A stretch of DNA of 64,000 nucleotides from CADEEN01 sp963783785. Lineage in GTDB: Bacteria; Pseudomonadota; Gammaproteobacteria; Burkholderiales; Burkholderiaceae_C. Numbering within the stretch: the first letter of the stretch is position 1; each line of letters begins with the position of its first letter. Positions 37,235 to 48,138 of the stretch are shown one piece after another. Location: NCBI GenBank assembly GCA_963783785.1, contig CAWAOQ010000012.1, positions 1 through 64,000 of the forward strand, read 5' to 3'. Both the position numbers and the translations under genes were made by a program. A model generated the notes under the pieces. It was not told the origin of the DNA. It worked only from the letters and a program-made list of their open reading frames with translations, and ran no database searches.

Positions 37235-37807
37235 TCATCGCCTGTCTCCTTCGAGTTCGGGTTCCAGCAGGTTGCCGACCGCCTGCTCGTCACGCAGCGC
37301 CTCGGCATCGTCGTCGGCATCCCAGTCGTTGTCGTCGTCATCGTCGGGCAGCACGGCCAGCAGGTCCACGTGTCGCCAGGTTGGCAGCGTGCCGAGCAGT
37401 CCAGCGAGCAAGCCGCCCGCACGCAGGGCCCACCAGACGGCGCCGATGCTCAGTGCGACGCCGGTGGCCTGGGTCGCGTGGGCCGTCAGCGCGGCCGCAA
37501 CGTCGTCGTCGGCAGCGCCTTCGCTGCCACCGTCGGTCGCCTCGGTCGCCTGGCCGGTGTGCAAGTCGACTGCGGCGCCCTGCAGCCAATCGGGCAGCGG
37601 CAGGTGGGCGACTCGCAGCAGATAGGCATCGGCTTCGATACGCAGGTCCAGGTCGAAGAAGAACTTTGCCAGGAGCTCCTGCGGCGTGTGCTTGTCTTGT
37701 TCGGCCAGCGCAACCGGAACCGCGGCATTCGGGGTAGGCACGTAGTCAGGCGCGGGGGCGTCCAGCCCCAACGCCGAGGCCGCGCTGCGCCCGGCAGGGG
37801 CGATCAT
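37235..37807 (-). other. Hydrophobic/acidic C-terminal tail of the giant protein, or a small separate ORF
   Basis: An open frame of 190 codons from MIAPAG, with ATQATGVALSIGAVWWALR, a GGLLAGLLGTLPTWRHVDLLAVL hydrophobic stretch, an acidic run DDDDDNDWDADDDAEAL and the end EQAVGNLLEPELEGD. The preceding frame ends at 37836 after LPEIEHGHQHG; a one-base shift joins it to STDEARSRPSVRLMIAPAG. A membrane-like helix followed by an acidic tail is a plausible C-terminal stop or retention signal for a giant surface protein. It could also be an independent gene downstream. Confidence 0.55.
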
Positions 37808-40800
37808 CAGACGAACGCTCGGCCTGCTGCGGGCTTCATCCGTGCTGATGGCCGTGCTCGATCTCGGGCAGCGTGGGGGCCAGCTGCGTCGCCTGGGCAG
37901 TCTTGCTGGGTGGCGTGGACCATGGCCCTGTCGAGTCGACACTGGCGGCAACCGAGATCTCGGCGCTGCGCGCGCTGCCGTCAAACACCGTCACGTCGAA
38001 ACGCGGAATCTGCGTGGCACTGGTGTAGACGAAAAGCACCTGACCCTGCGCCACCTGTGCCTGAGTGAACTGATCCACGGGCACACCCGGGTTGGCCGCG
38101 AGTTCGAAGTGGCCCGCGGTGACATTGCGGACGTTGAAGATCAGCGCCGAGGTGCTCGAGTCGACGTCGTCGGCCCGCAGGTCCGCCGTGCTCAAGAGCA
38201 GCGCCTGGCCAGGCTCCAGGCGCAGGCTTGCAGCCGTGATGACCGGTGCGTCGTTGAGCGCCGCGATATCGAGCGTGGCGCTGCCCAGAGCGGTCAGGCT
38301 GCCGTCGGTGACCGTGTAGCTGAAGCTCACCGCCGTGTCGTCGTTGAGCGCAGGGGTGTAGGTCCAGCTGCCATCGCCGTTGTCGACCAGCGTGCCGTTG
38401 CCGGCGCTGATCGCCAGGCCAGTTGCCGTGAGGCTCGACCCGTCGACATCGCTGGCGCTGGCCAGCAGCTCGGCCTGGGTGATGACGCGCGGGCTGCTGT
38501 CCTCGGCAACGGCGGTCAGCGTCAGCGGGTTGGTCGTCGGCGCTTCGTTGAGCTCGGCGACGGTGATGGTGAAGGTCTGGCTGGCCGAAAGGTTGCCGGT
38601 GCCGTTGTCGGTGACGGTGACCGTCACCGAGGGCGTCAGGCCGCCTTGCGACTCGCCAGGGGTCCAGCTGAAAGAGCCGCTGTTGGCATCGATGGTCATG
38701 CCCAGCGCGAGCGAGGCGGCATCCAGCGAGTAGGTCAGGGACTGGCTGGGCAGGTCGGCGTCGGTCGCGCTGACGGTGAAGGCGAGCGTCGCGCCTTCGT
38801 CGACCGCCTGATTGCTGATCGGGGTCAGCAGCGGCGCATCGTTGACCGGGGTGATGTCCAGCGTGGCGCTGCCCGCGGCGGTCAGGCTGCCGTCGGTCAC
38901 GGTGTAGCTGAAACTCACCGCCGCGTCGTCGTTGAGCGCCGGGGTGTAGGTCCAGGTGCCGTTGCCGTTGTTCACCAGCGTGCCCGAGCCGCGCTGATCG
39001 CCAGGTTGGTCGCGGTCAGGCTCGGCCCGTCGACGTCGCTGGCATTGGCCAGCAACTGGGCCTGGGTGATGACGCGGGCACCGCTGTCCTCGGCGATCGT
39101 CGCGAGGTGACGGTGTGGTGGCCGGTGCATCGTTGACCGGCGTGATGTCCAGCGTGGCGGAAGCCGCGACGCCGAGGCTGCCGTCGGTCACGGTGTAGCT
39201 GAAGCTCGCGCTGCTGTCGTCGTTGGATGCCGGCGTATAGGTCCAGCTGCCATCGCCGTTGTTGACCAGCGTGCCGCTGCCCGACGCGATGGCCAGGCCA
39301 GTGGCCGTCAGGCTCGGCCCGTCGACGTCACTGGCATTGGCCAGCAACTCGGCCTGGGTGATGACGCGGGCACCGCTGTCCTCGGCGATGGCCGTGAGCG
39401 TGACCGGCGTGGTCACCGGTGCATCGTTGACCGGCGTGATGTCCAGCGTGGCGCTGCCCGCGGCGCTCAGGCTGCCGTCGGTGACCGTGTAGGAGAAACT
39501 CACCGCCGCGTCGTCGTTGAGCGCCGGGGTGTAGGTCCAGGTGCCGTTGCCGTTGTCGACCAGCGTGCCCGAGCCGCTGCTGATCGCCAGGTTGGTCGCG
39601 GTCAGGCTCGGTCCGTCGACGTCGCTGGCGTTGGCCAGCAACTGGGCCTGCGTGATGACGCGCGGCGCCGCTGTCCTCGGCGATGGCGGCCAAGGTCACG
39701 GTGCTGGTGGCCGGTGCATCGTTGACCGGCGTGATGTCCAGCGTGGCGCTGCCCAGGGCCGTCAGGCTGCCGTCGGTCACGGTGTAGCTGAAGCTCACCG
39801 ACGCGTCGTCGTTGAGCGCCGGCGTGTAGGTCCAGGTGCCGTTGCCGTTGTTCACCAGCGTGCCGCTGCCCGACGCGATCGCCAGGCCAGTGGCGGTCAG
39901 GCTCGGCCCGTCGACATCGCTGGCGTTGGCCAGCAGCTGGGCCTGCGTGATGACGCGGGCGCCGCTGTCCTCGGCGATGGCCGCCGAGCGTGACCGGCGT
40001 GGTGGCCGGTGCATCGTTGACCGGCGTGATGTCCAGCGTGGCGCTGCCCGCGGCGCGTCAGGCTGCCGTCGGTGACCGTGTAGGAGAAACTCACCGCCGT
40101 GTCGTCGTTGAGCGCCGGGGTGTAGGTCCAGGTGCCGTTGCCGTTGTTCGACCAGCGTGCCCTGAGCCGACGCTGATCGCCAGGCCGGTGGCGGTCAGGC
40201 TCGGCCCGTCGACGTCGCTGGCGTTGGCCAGCAGCTGGGCCTGCGTGATGACGCGGGCACCGCTGTCCTCGGCGATGGCCGCCAAGGTCACCGGCGTGGT
40301 GGTCGGCGCATCGTTGACCGGCGGTGATGTCCAGCGTGGCGCTGCCCGCGGCGGTCAGGCTGCCGTCGGTGACGGTGTAGCTGAAACTCACGACGTGTCG
40401 TCGTTGAGCGCCGGCGTGTAGGTCCAGGTGCCGTTGCCGTTGTTCGACCAGCGTGCCCGAGCCGCTGCTGATCGCCAGGCCGGTGGCCGTGAGACTGGCG
40501 TCGTCGACGTCGCTGGCATTGGCCAGCAGCTCGGCCTGCGTGATGACGCGGGCGCCGCTGTCCTCGGCGATCGCCGCCAAGGTCACGGCGCTGGTGGTCG
40601 GTGCATCGTTGACCGGCGTGATGTCCAGCGTGGCGCTGCCCGCGACGCGTCAGGCTGCCGTCGGTGACCGTGTAGCTGAAGCTCACCGACGCTGTCGTCG
40701 TTGAGCGCCGGCGTGTAGGTCCAGGTGCCGTTGCCGTTGTCGACCAGCGTGCCCTGCGCCGACTGCGATCGCCAGGCCGGTCGCGGTCAGGCTCGGCCCG

Positions 40801-43800
40801 TCGACGTCGCTGGCATTGGCCAGCAGCTCGGCCTGCGTGATGACGCGGGCGCCGCTGTCCTCGGCGATCGCCGCAGGTCACGGCGCTGGTGGTCGGCGCA
40901 TCGTTGACCGGCGTGATGTCCAGCGTGGCGCTGCCCAGCGGCGCGTCAGGCTGCCGTCGGTGACGGTGTAGCTGAAACTCACCGCCGCGTCGTCGTTGAG
41001 CGCCGGCGTGTAGGTCCAGGTGCCGTTGCCGTTGTTCGACCAGCGTGCCCGAGCCGCTGCTGATCGCCAGGCCAGTGGCGGTGAGGCTCGGCGCCGTCGA
41101 CGTCGCTGGCGTTGGCCAGCAGCTCGGCCTGCGTGATGACGCGGGCACCGCTGTCCTCGGCGATGGCCGTGAGCGTGACCGGCGTGGTCACCGGCGCATC
41201 GTTGACCGGCGTGATGTCCAGCGTGGCGCTGCCCAGCGGCGGTCAGGCTGCCGTCGGTGACCGTGTAGCTGAAGCTCACCGACGCGTCGTCGTTGAGCGC
41301 CGGCGTGTAGGTCCAGGTGCCGTTGCCGTTGTTCGACCAGCGTGCCGCTGCCCGACGCGATCGCCAGGCCAGTGGCGGTCAGGCTCGGCCCGTCGACGTC
41401 GCTGGCGTTGGCCAGCAGCTCGGCCTGGGTGATGACGCGGGCGCCGCTGTCCTCGGCGATGGCCGCCAGGGTGACCGGCGTGGTGACCGGCGCATCGTTG
41501 ACCGGCGTGATGTCCAGCGTGGCGCTGCCCACAGCGGTCAGGCTGCCGTCGGTCACCGTGTAGCTGAAGCTCACCGACGCTGTCGTCGTTGAGCGCCGGG
41601 GTGTAGGTCCAGGTGCCGTTGCCGTTGTCGACCAGCGTGCCGCTGCCCGACGCGATGGCCAGGCCAGTGGCCGTCAGGCTCGGCCCGTCGACATCGCTGG
41701 CGTTGGCCAGCAGCTCGGCCTGGGTGATGACGCGGGCGCCGCTGTCCTCGGCGATGGCGGCCAGGGTCACGGCGCTGGTGGTCGGCGCATCGTTGACCGG
41801 CGTGATGTCCAGCGTGGCGCTGCCCGCGGCCGTCAGGCTGCCGTCGGTGACCGTGTAGCTGAAGCTCACCGACGCGTCGTCGTTGAGCGCCGGGGTGTAG
41901 GTCCAGGTGCCGTTGCCGTTGTTCACCAGCGTGCCGCTGCCCGACGCGATCGCCAGGCCAGTGGCGGTCAGGCTCGGCCCGTCGACATCGCTGGCATTGG
42001 CCAGCAGCTCGGCCTGGGTGATGACGCGGGCGCCGCTGTCCTCGGCGATGGCCGCCAGGGTCACCGGCGCTGGTGGTCGGCGCATCGTTGACCGGCGTGA
42101 TGTCCAGCGTCGGCGGCTGCCCGCGACGCCGTCAGGCTGCCGTCGGTCACGGTGTAGCTGAAGCTCACGCTGCTGTCGTCGTTGAGCGCCGGCGTGTAGG
42201 TCCAGGTGCCGTTGCCGTTGTTCACCAGCGTGCCCGTGCCGCTGCTGATCGCCAGGTTGGTGGCGGTCAGGCTCGGCGCCGTCGACGTCGCTGGCATTGG
42301 CCAGCAACTGGGCCTGGGTGATGACGCGGGCGCCGCTGTCCTCGGCGATCGCGCCAAGGTCACCGGCGTGGTGGTCGGCGCATCGTTGACCGGCGTGATG
42401 TCCAGCGTCGCGCTGCCCGCGGCCGTCAGGCTGCCGTCGGTCACCGTGTAGCTGAAGCTCACCGCCGTGTCGTCGTTGAGCGCCGGCGTATAGGTCCAGG
42501 TGCCGTTGCCGTTGTTCACCAGCGTGCCCGAGCCGCTGCTGATCGCCAGGCCGGTGGCGGTCAGGCTCGGCCCGTCGACGTCGCTGGCATTGGCCAGCAA
42601 CTGGGCCTGGTGATGACGCGGGCGCCGCTGTCCTCGGCGATCGCGGCGAGGGTGACCGGCGTGGTCACGGGCGCATCGTTGACCGGCGTGATGTCCAGCG
42701 TGGCGCTGCCCGCGGCCGTCAGGCTGCCGTCGGTCACGGTGTAGCTGAAGCTCACCGACGTGTCGTCGTTGAGCGCCGGCGTGTAGGTCCAGGTGCCGTT
42801 GCCGTTGTTCACCAGCGTGCCGCGACCCGACGCGATCGGCCAGGCCAGTGGCCGTCAGGCTCGGCCCGTCGACGTCGCTGGCGTTGGCCAGCAGCTCGGC
42901 CTGGGTGATGACGCGGGCACCGCTGTCCTCGGCGATCGCGGCGAGGGTGACCGGCGTGGTCACCGGTGCATCGTTGACCGCCGTGATGTTGATCGTGGCC
43001 GTGTCCGAGTTTGTCAACGACCCGCCACCCGTGTTGCCGTTGTCGTTGACCTGCAACGTCAGCGTGGCGCTGGCGCTCGGCGTGTCGGTGTTGTCGCTGT
43101 AGCTCACCGTGCTCGTGCCATCGGTGTTCAGCAGGTTGTTGATCTGCGTCACCGTGCCGGTGATCGTCACCGACGAAGTGCCGGAGTTGCTGACCAGCGC
43201 ACCGCTGCCGCCCGCCGTCACCGTCAGCGCGCCTTCGGTCACCGACAGCGTCACCGTCATCGAGCCCGAGGCCGCATCCACGTCGCTGATCGACAAGCCC
43301 GTGTTCTTGAGCGACAAGGCCACCTGCTCGGTGGCCGCGTAGGTGGCCGGCGTGATCGTCGCCACCGGTGCGTCGTTGACCGGATTGACGTTGATCGTGA
43401 CGGTCGCGAGGTTGGAGCTGGCAGTCCCGTCGTTGGCTCGGTAGGTGAAGGAATCCACGCCACTGAAGTTGGCGTTCGGCGTGTAGGTGAAGGAGCCATC
43501 CTTGCCCAGCGCAAGAGTGCCGTTGGTCGGGCCGCTGGCCAGCACGGCGTTCAATACATCGAGCTCGGCATCGGTGTCGTTTTGCAGGATGCCCGGTTGC
43601 GCGAGCGCCTGAACCTGCGCGGCCGTGAGGGCCGATTGGTAGATGCGGACCTCGTCGATCTTGCCATCGAAGGAGCGCGAACCGTCGCCCGATGCGCCGA
43701 TCCGCAGCGGGGCCCATGTCGAGCGGTCGTTCTGACTGCCGGTGTCGGTGCCCTCGAGCTGGCCGTCCACATACAGCGAAGCGCTCATGACGCCGCCACC

Positions 43801-46800
43801 CATGTCGGTGACGCTCACGGCCACATGGTGCCAGCCGCTCGTATCCGTGAAGTTCGAGGCCGAGGCAATGAAGATGCTGTCGGCTCCGTTGGCGGGGATG
43901 TCGTAGCCGAGGGAGAAGACGATCTTGTTGTCGTACGCCAGGTCGTAGCTGCCGATCGAGAGGCTCATCTCCGAAGTGGCAGAAGTCGTGGAGCCGCCGT
44001 TGCCGTAGCCGTTTCCGCCTGCGTAGCCTTGCCAGACGATGTGATGGGCACCGGTGGTGGTATCGGTTTGGAACCAGGCCGAGATCGTGAAGGTGCTGGC
44101 CGTCTTCAGGTCGGTGCTGGTGGTCGCGACATAGTCACCCGCGCCATCGAAGGAGAGCCCTCCCGATCCGACGTAGCCGGTCGTCCAGGTCGGGTCGGTC
44201 GTATCCACGCCAGCGGTGCTGCCCAGCGTGCCGCTGTTCGGCGTGGAACCGGCATCCGCAGTGGTCTGGCTCGACGCACCCTCGTTGAATCCCCACCAGT
44301 GCGAGAGGTTGCTGGTCGACGGCGCGATCACCAGCGTCGAGTCTTCATTGACGCTGTAGGTGTCACCCACCGCGACGGGGGCATCGTTGACCGCCAATAC
44401 CGTGATGGTGGCGCTTGCCGTGCTTCCGCCCAGCCCGGCGTCGCCACTGGACGTGGACGCCTGGACCGTGAAGCTGCCGTTGCCGCTGAAGTTCGCGCTC
44501 GGGGTGAACTTCAAGCCCGCGCTGCCTTCGGCAAAGGTGATGAACGTTCCGTTCGTGATCGCGGTCGTGCCATCGTTCTTGTACAGCGTGCCGTTGCTGA
44601 TGCCGGTGATCTTGAAGTGCGTCACCTCGGCGCCATCGGCGGCGTTGCGCGAGATCACCAGTCCGTTGGTGGTCTGGGTATTTTCGTTGGTGGTGGCATT
44701 GGTCACCGTGGGCGTGTCGGCCACGGGGCTGATGACGAGGCTCGCCGTGTCCGTGGCGGTGCTGAAGGCGGTCGTGGCTCCGCCGGCGCGCGAGGCGAAG
44801 TCGATTCTCACGTCGTCGAGATAGAACTTGTCGTTCTTTGCCGCGTAGCGTCGTCGGGAATCGAATCGCCGTGTTCGCGTTGGCGTAGGCGGAAATGTCG
44901 AACGACTGGTAGACGCCCGAATTGCCGACGAAGAAGTCTGAATCGACGTTGTACGTCTTGACCGTGTTCCAGGTCGAGCCGTTGTCGACACCTCGAGCAC
45001 GACCGTGCCCCCGGCCTGGACGTTCTGCTGCTCGTAGGTCGAAGCTGAGCGTGCACCGAGGTGGCGCCGCTCAGGTCGATCGCGCGCGACAGGCCGACGC
45101 CGGCGGTGTCGAGACCGATTTCCAGGTAGGGGCCGGCGATGACGACCCCTGTCGATTCCAATGGACGTTGCCCGGCGGACGCCCCGTCCGACTCGCCGAT
45201 CTCCTGCCAGGCACCCGCCCAGGAAGCACTGCCGTTGCTGCCGCTGTAGGAGATTGCGGTGAACTGGTCGAGGGCGGCGTACGGGCTGGCCGAGGGTGGC
45301 CGTGGCGCCATTGCTGCCGCTGGTGCGGTCCCAGGCGCGGAAGGTGATGGCGTTGGCCAGCGTGCCGCTGAAATTGGCATTGGGCTGGAAGTAGAGCCGC
45401 GTACTGGCGTCGGCCGCCAGCAGGCGGGCGTTGCTCGCCGATACCGCCCCCAGCGCACTCCAGTTCGTTCCACCATTGGTCGAGTACCACCATGTCCCGT
45501 TGGTCGTATCGGCGGCCGTCACGGCAATGCCGAGCAGCGCGCCGACATCGGGGTCGGCGACGTTGTCGGTCTGGCCGGACGGGCGAAGGCGAAATCGACC
45601 AGCGATGACACCAGCGTGCCCACCGCGCCCACGGGGCGCCCGCGTCTTCGTTTATCGCGGTAAGGGCTGGGCTCTTGCTGCTGTCCAGCACCGGTGCGGT
45701 CTGGATCTCGGCGTCGTAGAGGAAGACGAAGGGCTGCGTCGCCGTCTCGCCGGTATTGCTCTCGATCTGCGTGACCGTGCCCCAGGCGCTGCCGGACCAG
45801 ACCACGAAGCTCAAGTCGCTGCCGCTGTCCTGCACGCCCAGCATGATCTGGTTCGATGCCGGGTCGGCAGTCAGGGTCATGATGTTCGGCGTCTGCAAGG
45901 TGCCGATGTCGGGGCCGCTCATTGCCAGCCGACCAACCGCCGCCGCTGGTCCAGGTGCGGTAACTGACCAGGTTGCTCGACTCGGCGTAGGTCGCCAGCA
46001 GATCCCCGACTGACTCTCGAACGCGAGTGCCGTCACCAGCGCCGAGCTGGATGTGGCCGTGCTCGACGCGAGCAGCGTCGACCCCAGCTGCTGCCGTTCA
46101 GACCGAGAACCAGACGTCATTCGACGATGTCACGACGCCCATCGCGATCATGTCGTTGTTCGGATTCGAGGCGAGCGTGACCGCCCGTGGATCGGCTGTA
46201 GTGCCGCTGGGCGCAGACACCGTCAGCTGGCCGCTCCAGCTCGCGCCGTCCCAGGTGCGGTAGTTCATCTGCCGTGCCACCGCTGATGTCGTCGTAGACG
46301 ACGATCGCCTGGCCGCTGGTCGACTGATAGGCGACGAAGCTGTCGGTGGTTTCCTGCGACGTCGCGGTGCCCAGAGGATCGAGTTGCCCCAGTTGCTGCC
46401 GTTCCAGACCAGGGCGTAGTCGTCGGACGGGACTGCGTGACGAGCAGGATGATCTCATTGCTGGTCGGATCGCGGCAGGACAGGTGTCGGCGCCACGTTC
46501 GCCAGCAGTCCGGTCCAGAGCTGCTGCGTCGTTGCGCTGGGGGCCACCGACGTCTCGATTCGTCCCGTCAGGTATTCGAGTGACCAGTCGCCACCCAGGC
46601 TCCTGCTGCCGGTGGCGTCGGTGCTGGCTGCCACGTCTGCGCCGGTGACGCGCGCGAGGCTCTGCACGAACGCCTTGCCGGCTGCGTCCTGGGCCACGTC
46701 GCAGCCATAGAGCAGGAGGTCGCCGTCGGCGCCGAGCGACTGCCCCCATAGGGCCACCGACTCTCCATCGATCGCCAGGCGTGCCGCATCGAGGCGGGTG

Positions 46801-47213
46801 CTGCCGATGTCGATCGCGCCGCTGGCGCCGTGCGAAATGACGTGGATCGCGCCCAGGTCGTGTTCGTTGGCCAGGATCGCGTTGATCTGCGCGATGCCGT
46901 CCTTGTCGGCATCGAGCATCACGATGTCGAACAGGCGGTCGTCGCCGCGCTGCTGCATCAGCTCGTCGGCGAGCTTCATCGCGTCGGGCACGCGGCTGTC
47001 GATGAAGATGATCTCGCGGGTGGCTGATTGCTGTGCCGTCGCGGCCGCATCGGCAGCGACGGGTGCAGGCGCGATCGGCTCGACGACGCGCACCTCGGCA
47101 TCCTGGACCACGCCGCTCAGGCCGAGCAGCGCTGCCGCATCGGCCGAATAGAGGATGCGTCGCTCCAACTCCTCGACGAGCAGCCGGGGGCGGGTTGCCG
47201 GGCGGCGTTTCAT
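37235..47213 (-). CDS. Giant LEPR/DUF4347 surface repeat protein (frame broken by indels)
   Basis: Read across frames this is one gene of about 10 kb, or about 3,300 residues. In order it has: a basic N-terminus with an LEPRxLL-like motif (LERRILYSAD, residues 16-25); a DUF4347 domain (about 66-240); a region of repeated propeller-like strands (46.4-45.6 kb); a carbohydrate-binding-like segment (KNDKFYLDDVRIDF); cadherin/Ig-like domains with an inserted LamG domain (44.3-43.6 kb); about fifteen 98-residue Ig-like repeats (43.0-38.2 kb); and a C-terminal hydrophobic/acidic tail (37.8-37.2 kb). There is no classical signal peptide, RTX repeat or PEP-CTERM. Frame changes occur near 46455, 46280-46120, 45560, 45300, 45000, throughout 42840-39660, and near 37840. 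It is the last gene of a minus-strand run of secretion-type genes and is most likely their cargo, a large adhesin or matrix protein. The indels are probably assembly errors. Confidence 0.75.
38230..42990 (-). repeat. Tandem 294-bp repeats coding Ig/cadherin-like domains
   Basis: About fifteen head-to-tail copies of a 98-codon unit. Each unit contains EDSGARVITQAELLANASDV, a GSGTLV.NGNGTWTYTPALND segment, SFSYTVTDGSLTAAGSATLD and ITPVNDAP. Unit boundaries fall about every 292-298 bp; the deviations from 294 coincide with frameshifts. The units are nearly identical in DNA, differing mainly by alternative codons at fixed positions, which points to recent expansion or gene conversion. The outermost copy (38.2-38.5 kb) is more diverged, and one unit of a different Ig type lies at 38.5-38.85 kb. 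Confidence 0.9.
43593..44310 (-). other. LamG/concanavalin-like domain inserted in a cadherin-like domain
   Basis: Encodes HWWGFNEGAS, GLSFDGAGDYV, FTISAWFQTDTT, WHHVAVSVTD, LYVDGQLEGTDTG and FDGKIDEVRIYQSALTAAQV, the Laminin_G_3 pattern. It is preceded by the first strand of a cadherin-like domain (TYSVNEDSTLVIAP) and followed by the rest of that domain (GILQNDTDAELDVL, then KDGSFTYTPNANFSGVDSF). The glucan- or glycan-binding-type module therefore sits inside a loop of its host domain. Confidence 0.7.
46455..47213 (-). other. N-terminal fragment: LEPR motif plus DUF4347 domain
   Basis: Open from the start codon at 47213 for 252 codons. The basic leader MKRRPATRPR is followed by LERRILYSADAAALLGL, close to the LEPRxLL motif found at the N-termini of giant proteobacterial surface proteins. 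The DUF4347 domain then contains EIIFIDSRVPD, HVISHGASGAIDIG (His128) and GDLLLYGCDVAQD (Cys171), and ends LEYLTGRIETSV. The His-Gly and Gly-Cys pair resembles the catalytic dyad layout of caspase-like (clan CD) peptidases; activity is not known. Confidence 0.75.
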
Positions 47214-47261
47214 GCTGGGCGAGTGCGGTGGGCGACGGGTCCGGATGGCGCTGCGCTGTCG

Positions 47262-48128
47262 TCAGCGGCTGCGCACGGCTTCGGGGGCACGCGCCTGCAC
47301 TGCCGCGGCATGGCTCCCGGTGACGACCGTCGGGCCGAAGTCGGCCCTGCAGCGCAGTCCGGCGGGCAGCGACAGGTCGGGGTTGGGCAGTGCCAGTTGC
47401 ACGCGGAAGGTGTTGCTGGCGGGATCGATCACCTTGTCGACCATCGTCACGCGGGCGGTCAACGCGCGGGCCCCCGGCAGGTCGGGCACCACGCTGACGG
47501 CACTGTCGGCCAGCACCTGTCCGTACAGCGACGTCGGCACCACCAGTTGCACGCGCAACGGGTCGATGCGGGCGATGCGCAGCAGCGGCTTGTCGTCGGC
47601 GCGTTCGCCGGCGGTCATGAAGCGCTCGGCCACCACGCCATCCATCGGGCTGCGAATGACGCGTTGCGACAGTTGCGCTGCGGCCATGCCGCGCTCGTGC
47701 ACCGAAACGGTCTGCAGTTCGCGCGCCTGCGTCAGCTTCTGGTCGGCCAGCTGCGACTCGGTGCGGGCCTGGTCGAGCGCCTGTTGCGAGATGAAGTTCT
47801 GGCGAAACAGGTCTTCGGCGCGCTGCAGGCGTTCGCGGTTGAAGCTGGCGTTCGCGGCCGCGGCGTTGAGATCGGCGTTGGCGTCGGCGCGCGTGCGCGC
47901 CACGTCGAACGCGGCGCGCTCCACCGTCGCACGCAACGTGGCCAGCACCTGGCCTTTGCGCACGGTCTGGCCGCGGTCGACGTCGACGCTCTCGATCACG
48001 CCGACCACCGGGCTGCCGACATCGGCCACGCGGTCGGGTTCGATCAGGCAGCCCAGTGCCGGTGCGCCCAGCGCAGGTGCGGCCAGCCACAGTGCGGCCA
48101 TCGAAAGAGAAAGCGTTCGTGTTTTCAT
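47262..48128 (-). CDS. HlyD/RND-type periplasmic adaptor subunit
   Basis: 288 residues with a signal peptide (MAALWLAAPALGAPALG). The lipoyl half-motif is VGSPVVGVIESVDVDRGQTV, followed by a coiled-coil hairpin (about 65-150) and the second lipoyl half SPMDGVVAERFM. A beta-barrel part reads LRVQLVVPTSLYGQV and VTMVDKVIDPASNTFRVQL. It is shorter than typical MFP subunits (about 350-400). No RND pump, ABC exporter or TolC gene is adjacent. It lies between the SecA-like gene (10 bp) and the giant surface-protein gene (48 bp), so I infer a role as the periplasmic bridge for export of that protein. Confidence 0.82.
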   Translation of the reverse strand: MKTRTLSLSMAALWLAAPALGAPALGCLIEPDRVADVGSPVVGVIESVDVDRGQTVRKGQVLATLRATVERAAFDVARTRADANADLNAAAANASFNRERLQRAEDLFRQNFISQQALDQARTESQLADQKLTQARELQTVSVHERGMAAAQLSQRVIRSPMDGVVAERFMTAGERADDKPLLRIARIDPLRVQLVVPTSLYGQVLADSAVSVVPDLPGARALTARVTMVDKVIDPASNTFRVQLALPNPDLSLPAGLRCRADFGPTVVTGSHAAAVQARAPEAVRSR

Positions 48129-48138
48129 CGTTGGGTCC

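Noticed and set aside
38230..42990. CRISPR-like periodic repeats
   Set aside because: The units are 294 bp, in frame, contiguous and code for Ig-like domains; there are no short repeats with unique spacers.
37235..47213. RTX-type or PEP-CTERM surface protein
   Set aside because: No GGxGxD nonapeptide runs and no PEP motif before the terminal helix; the tail is a hydrophobic stretch with an acidic run.
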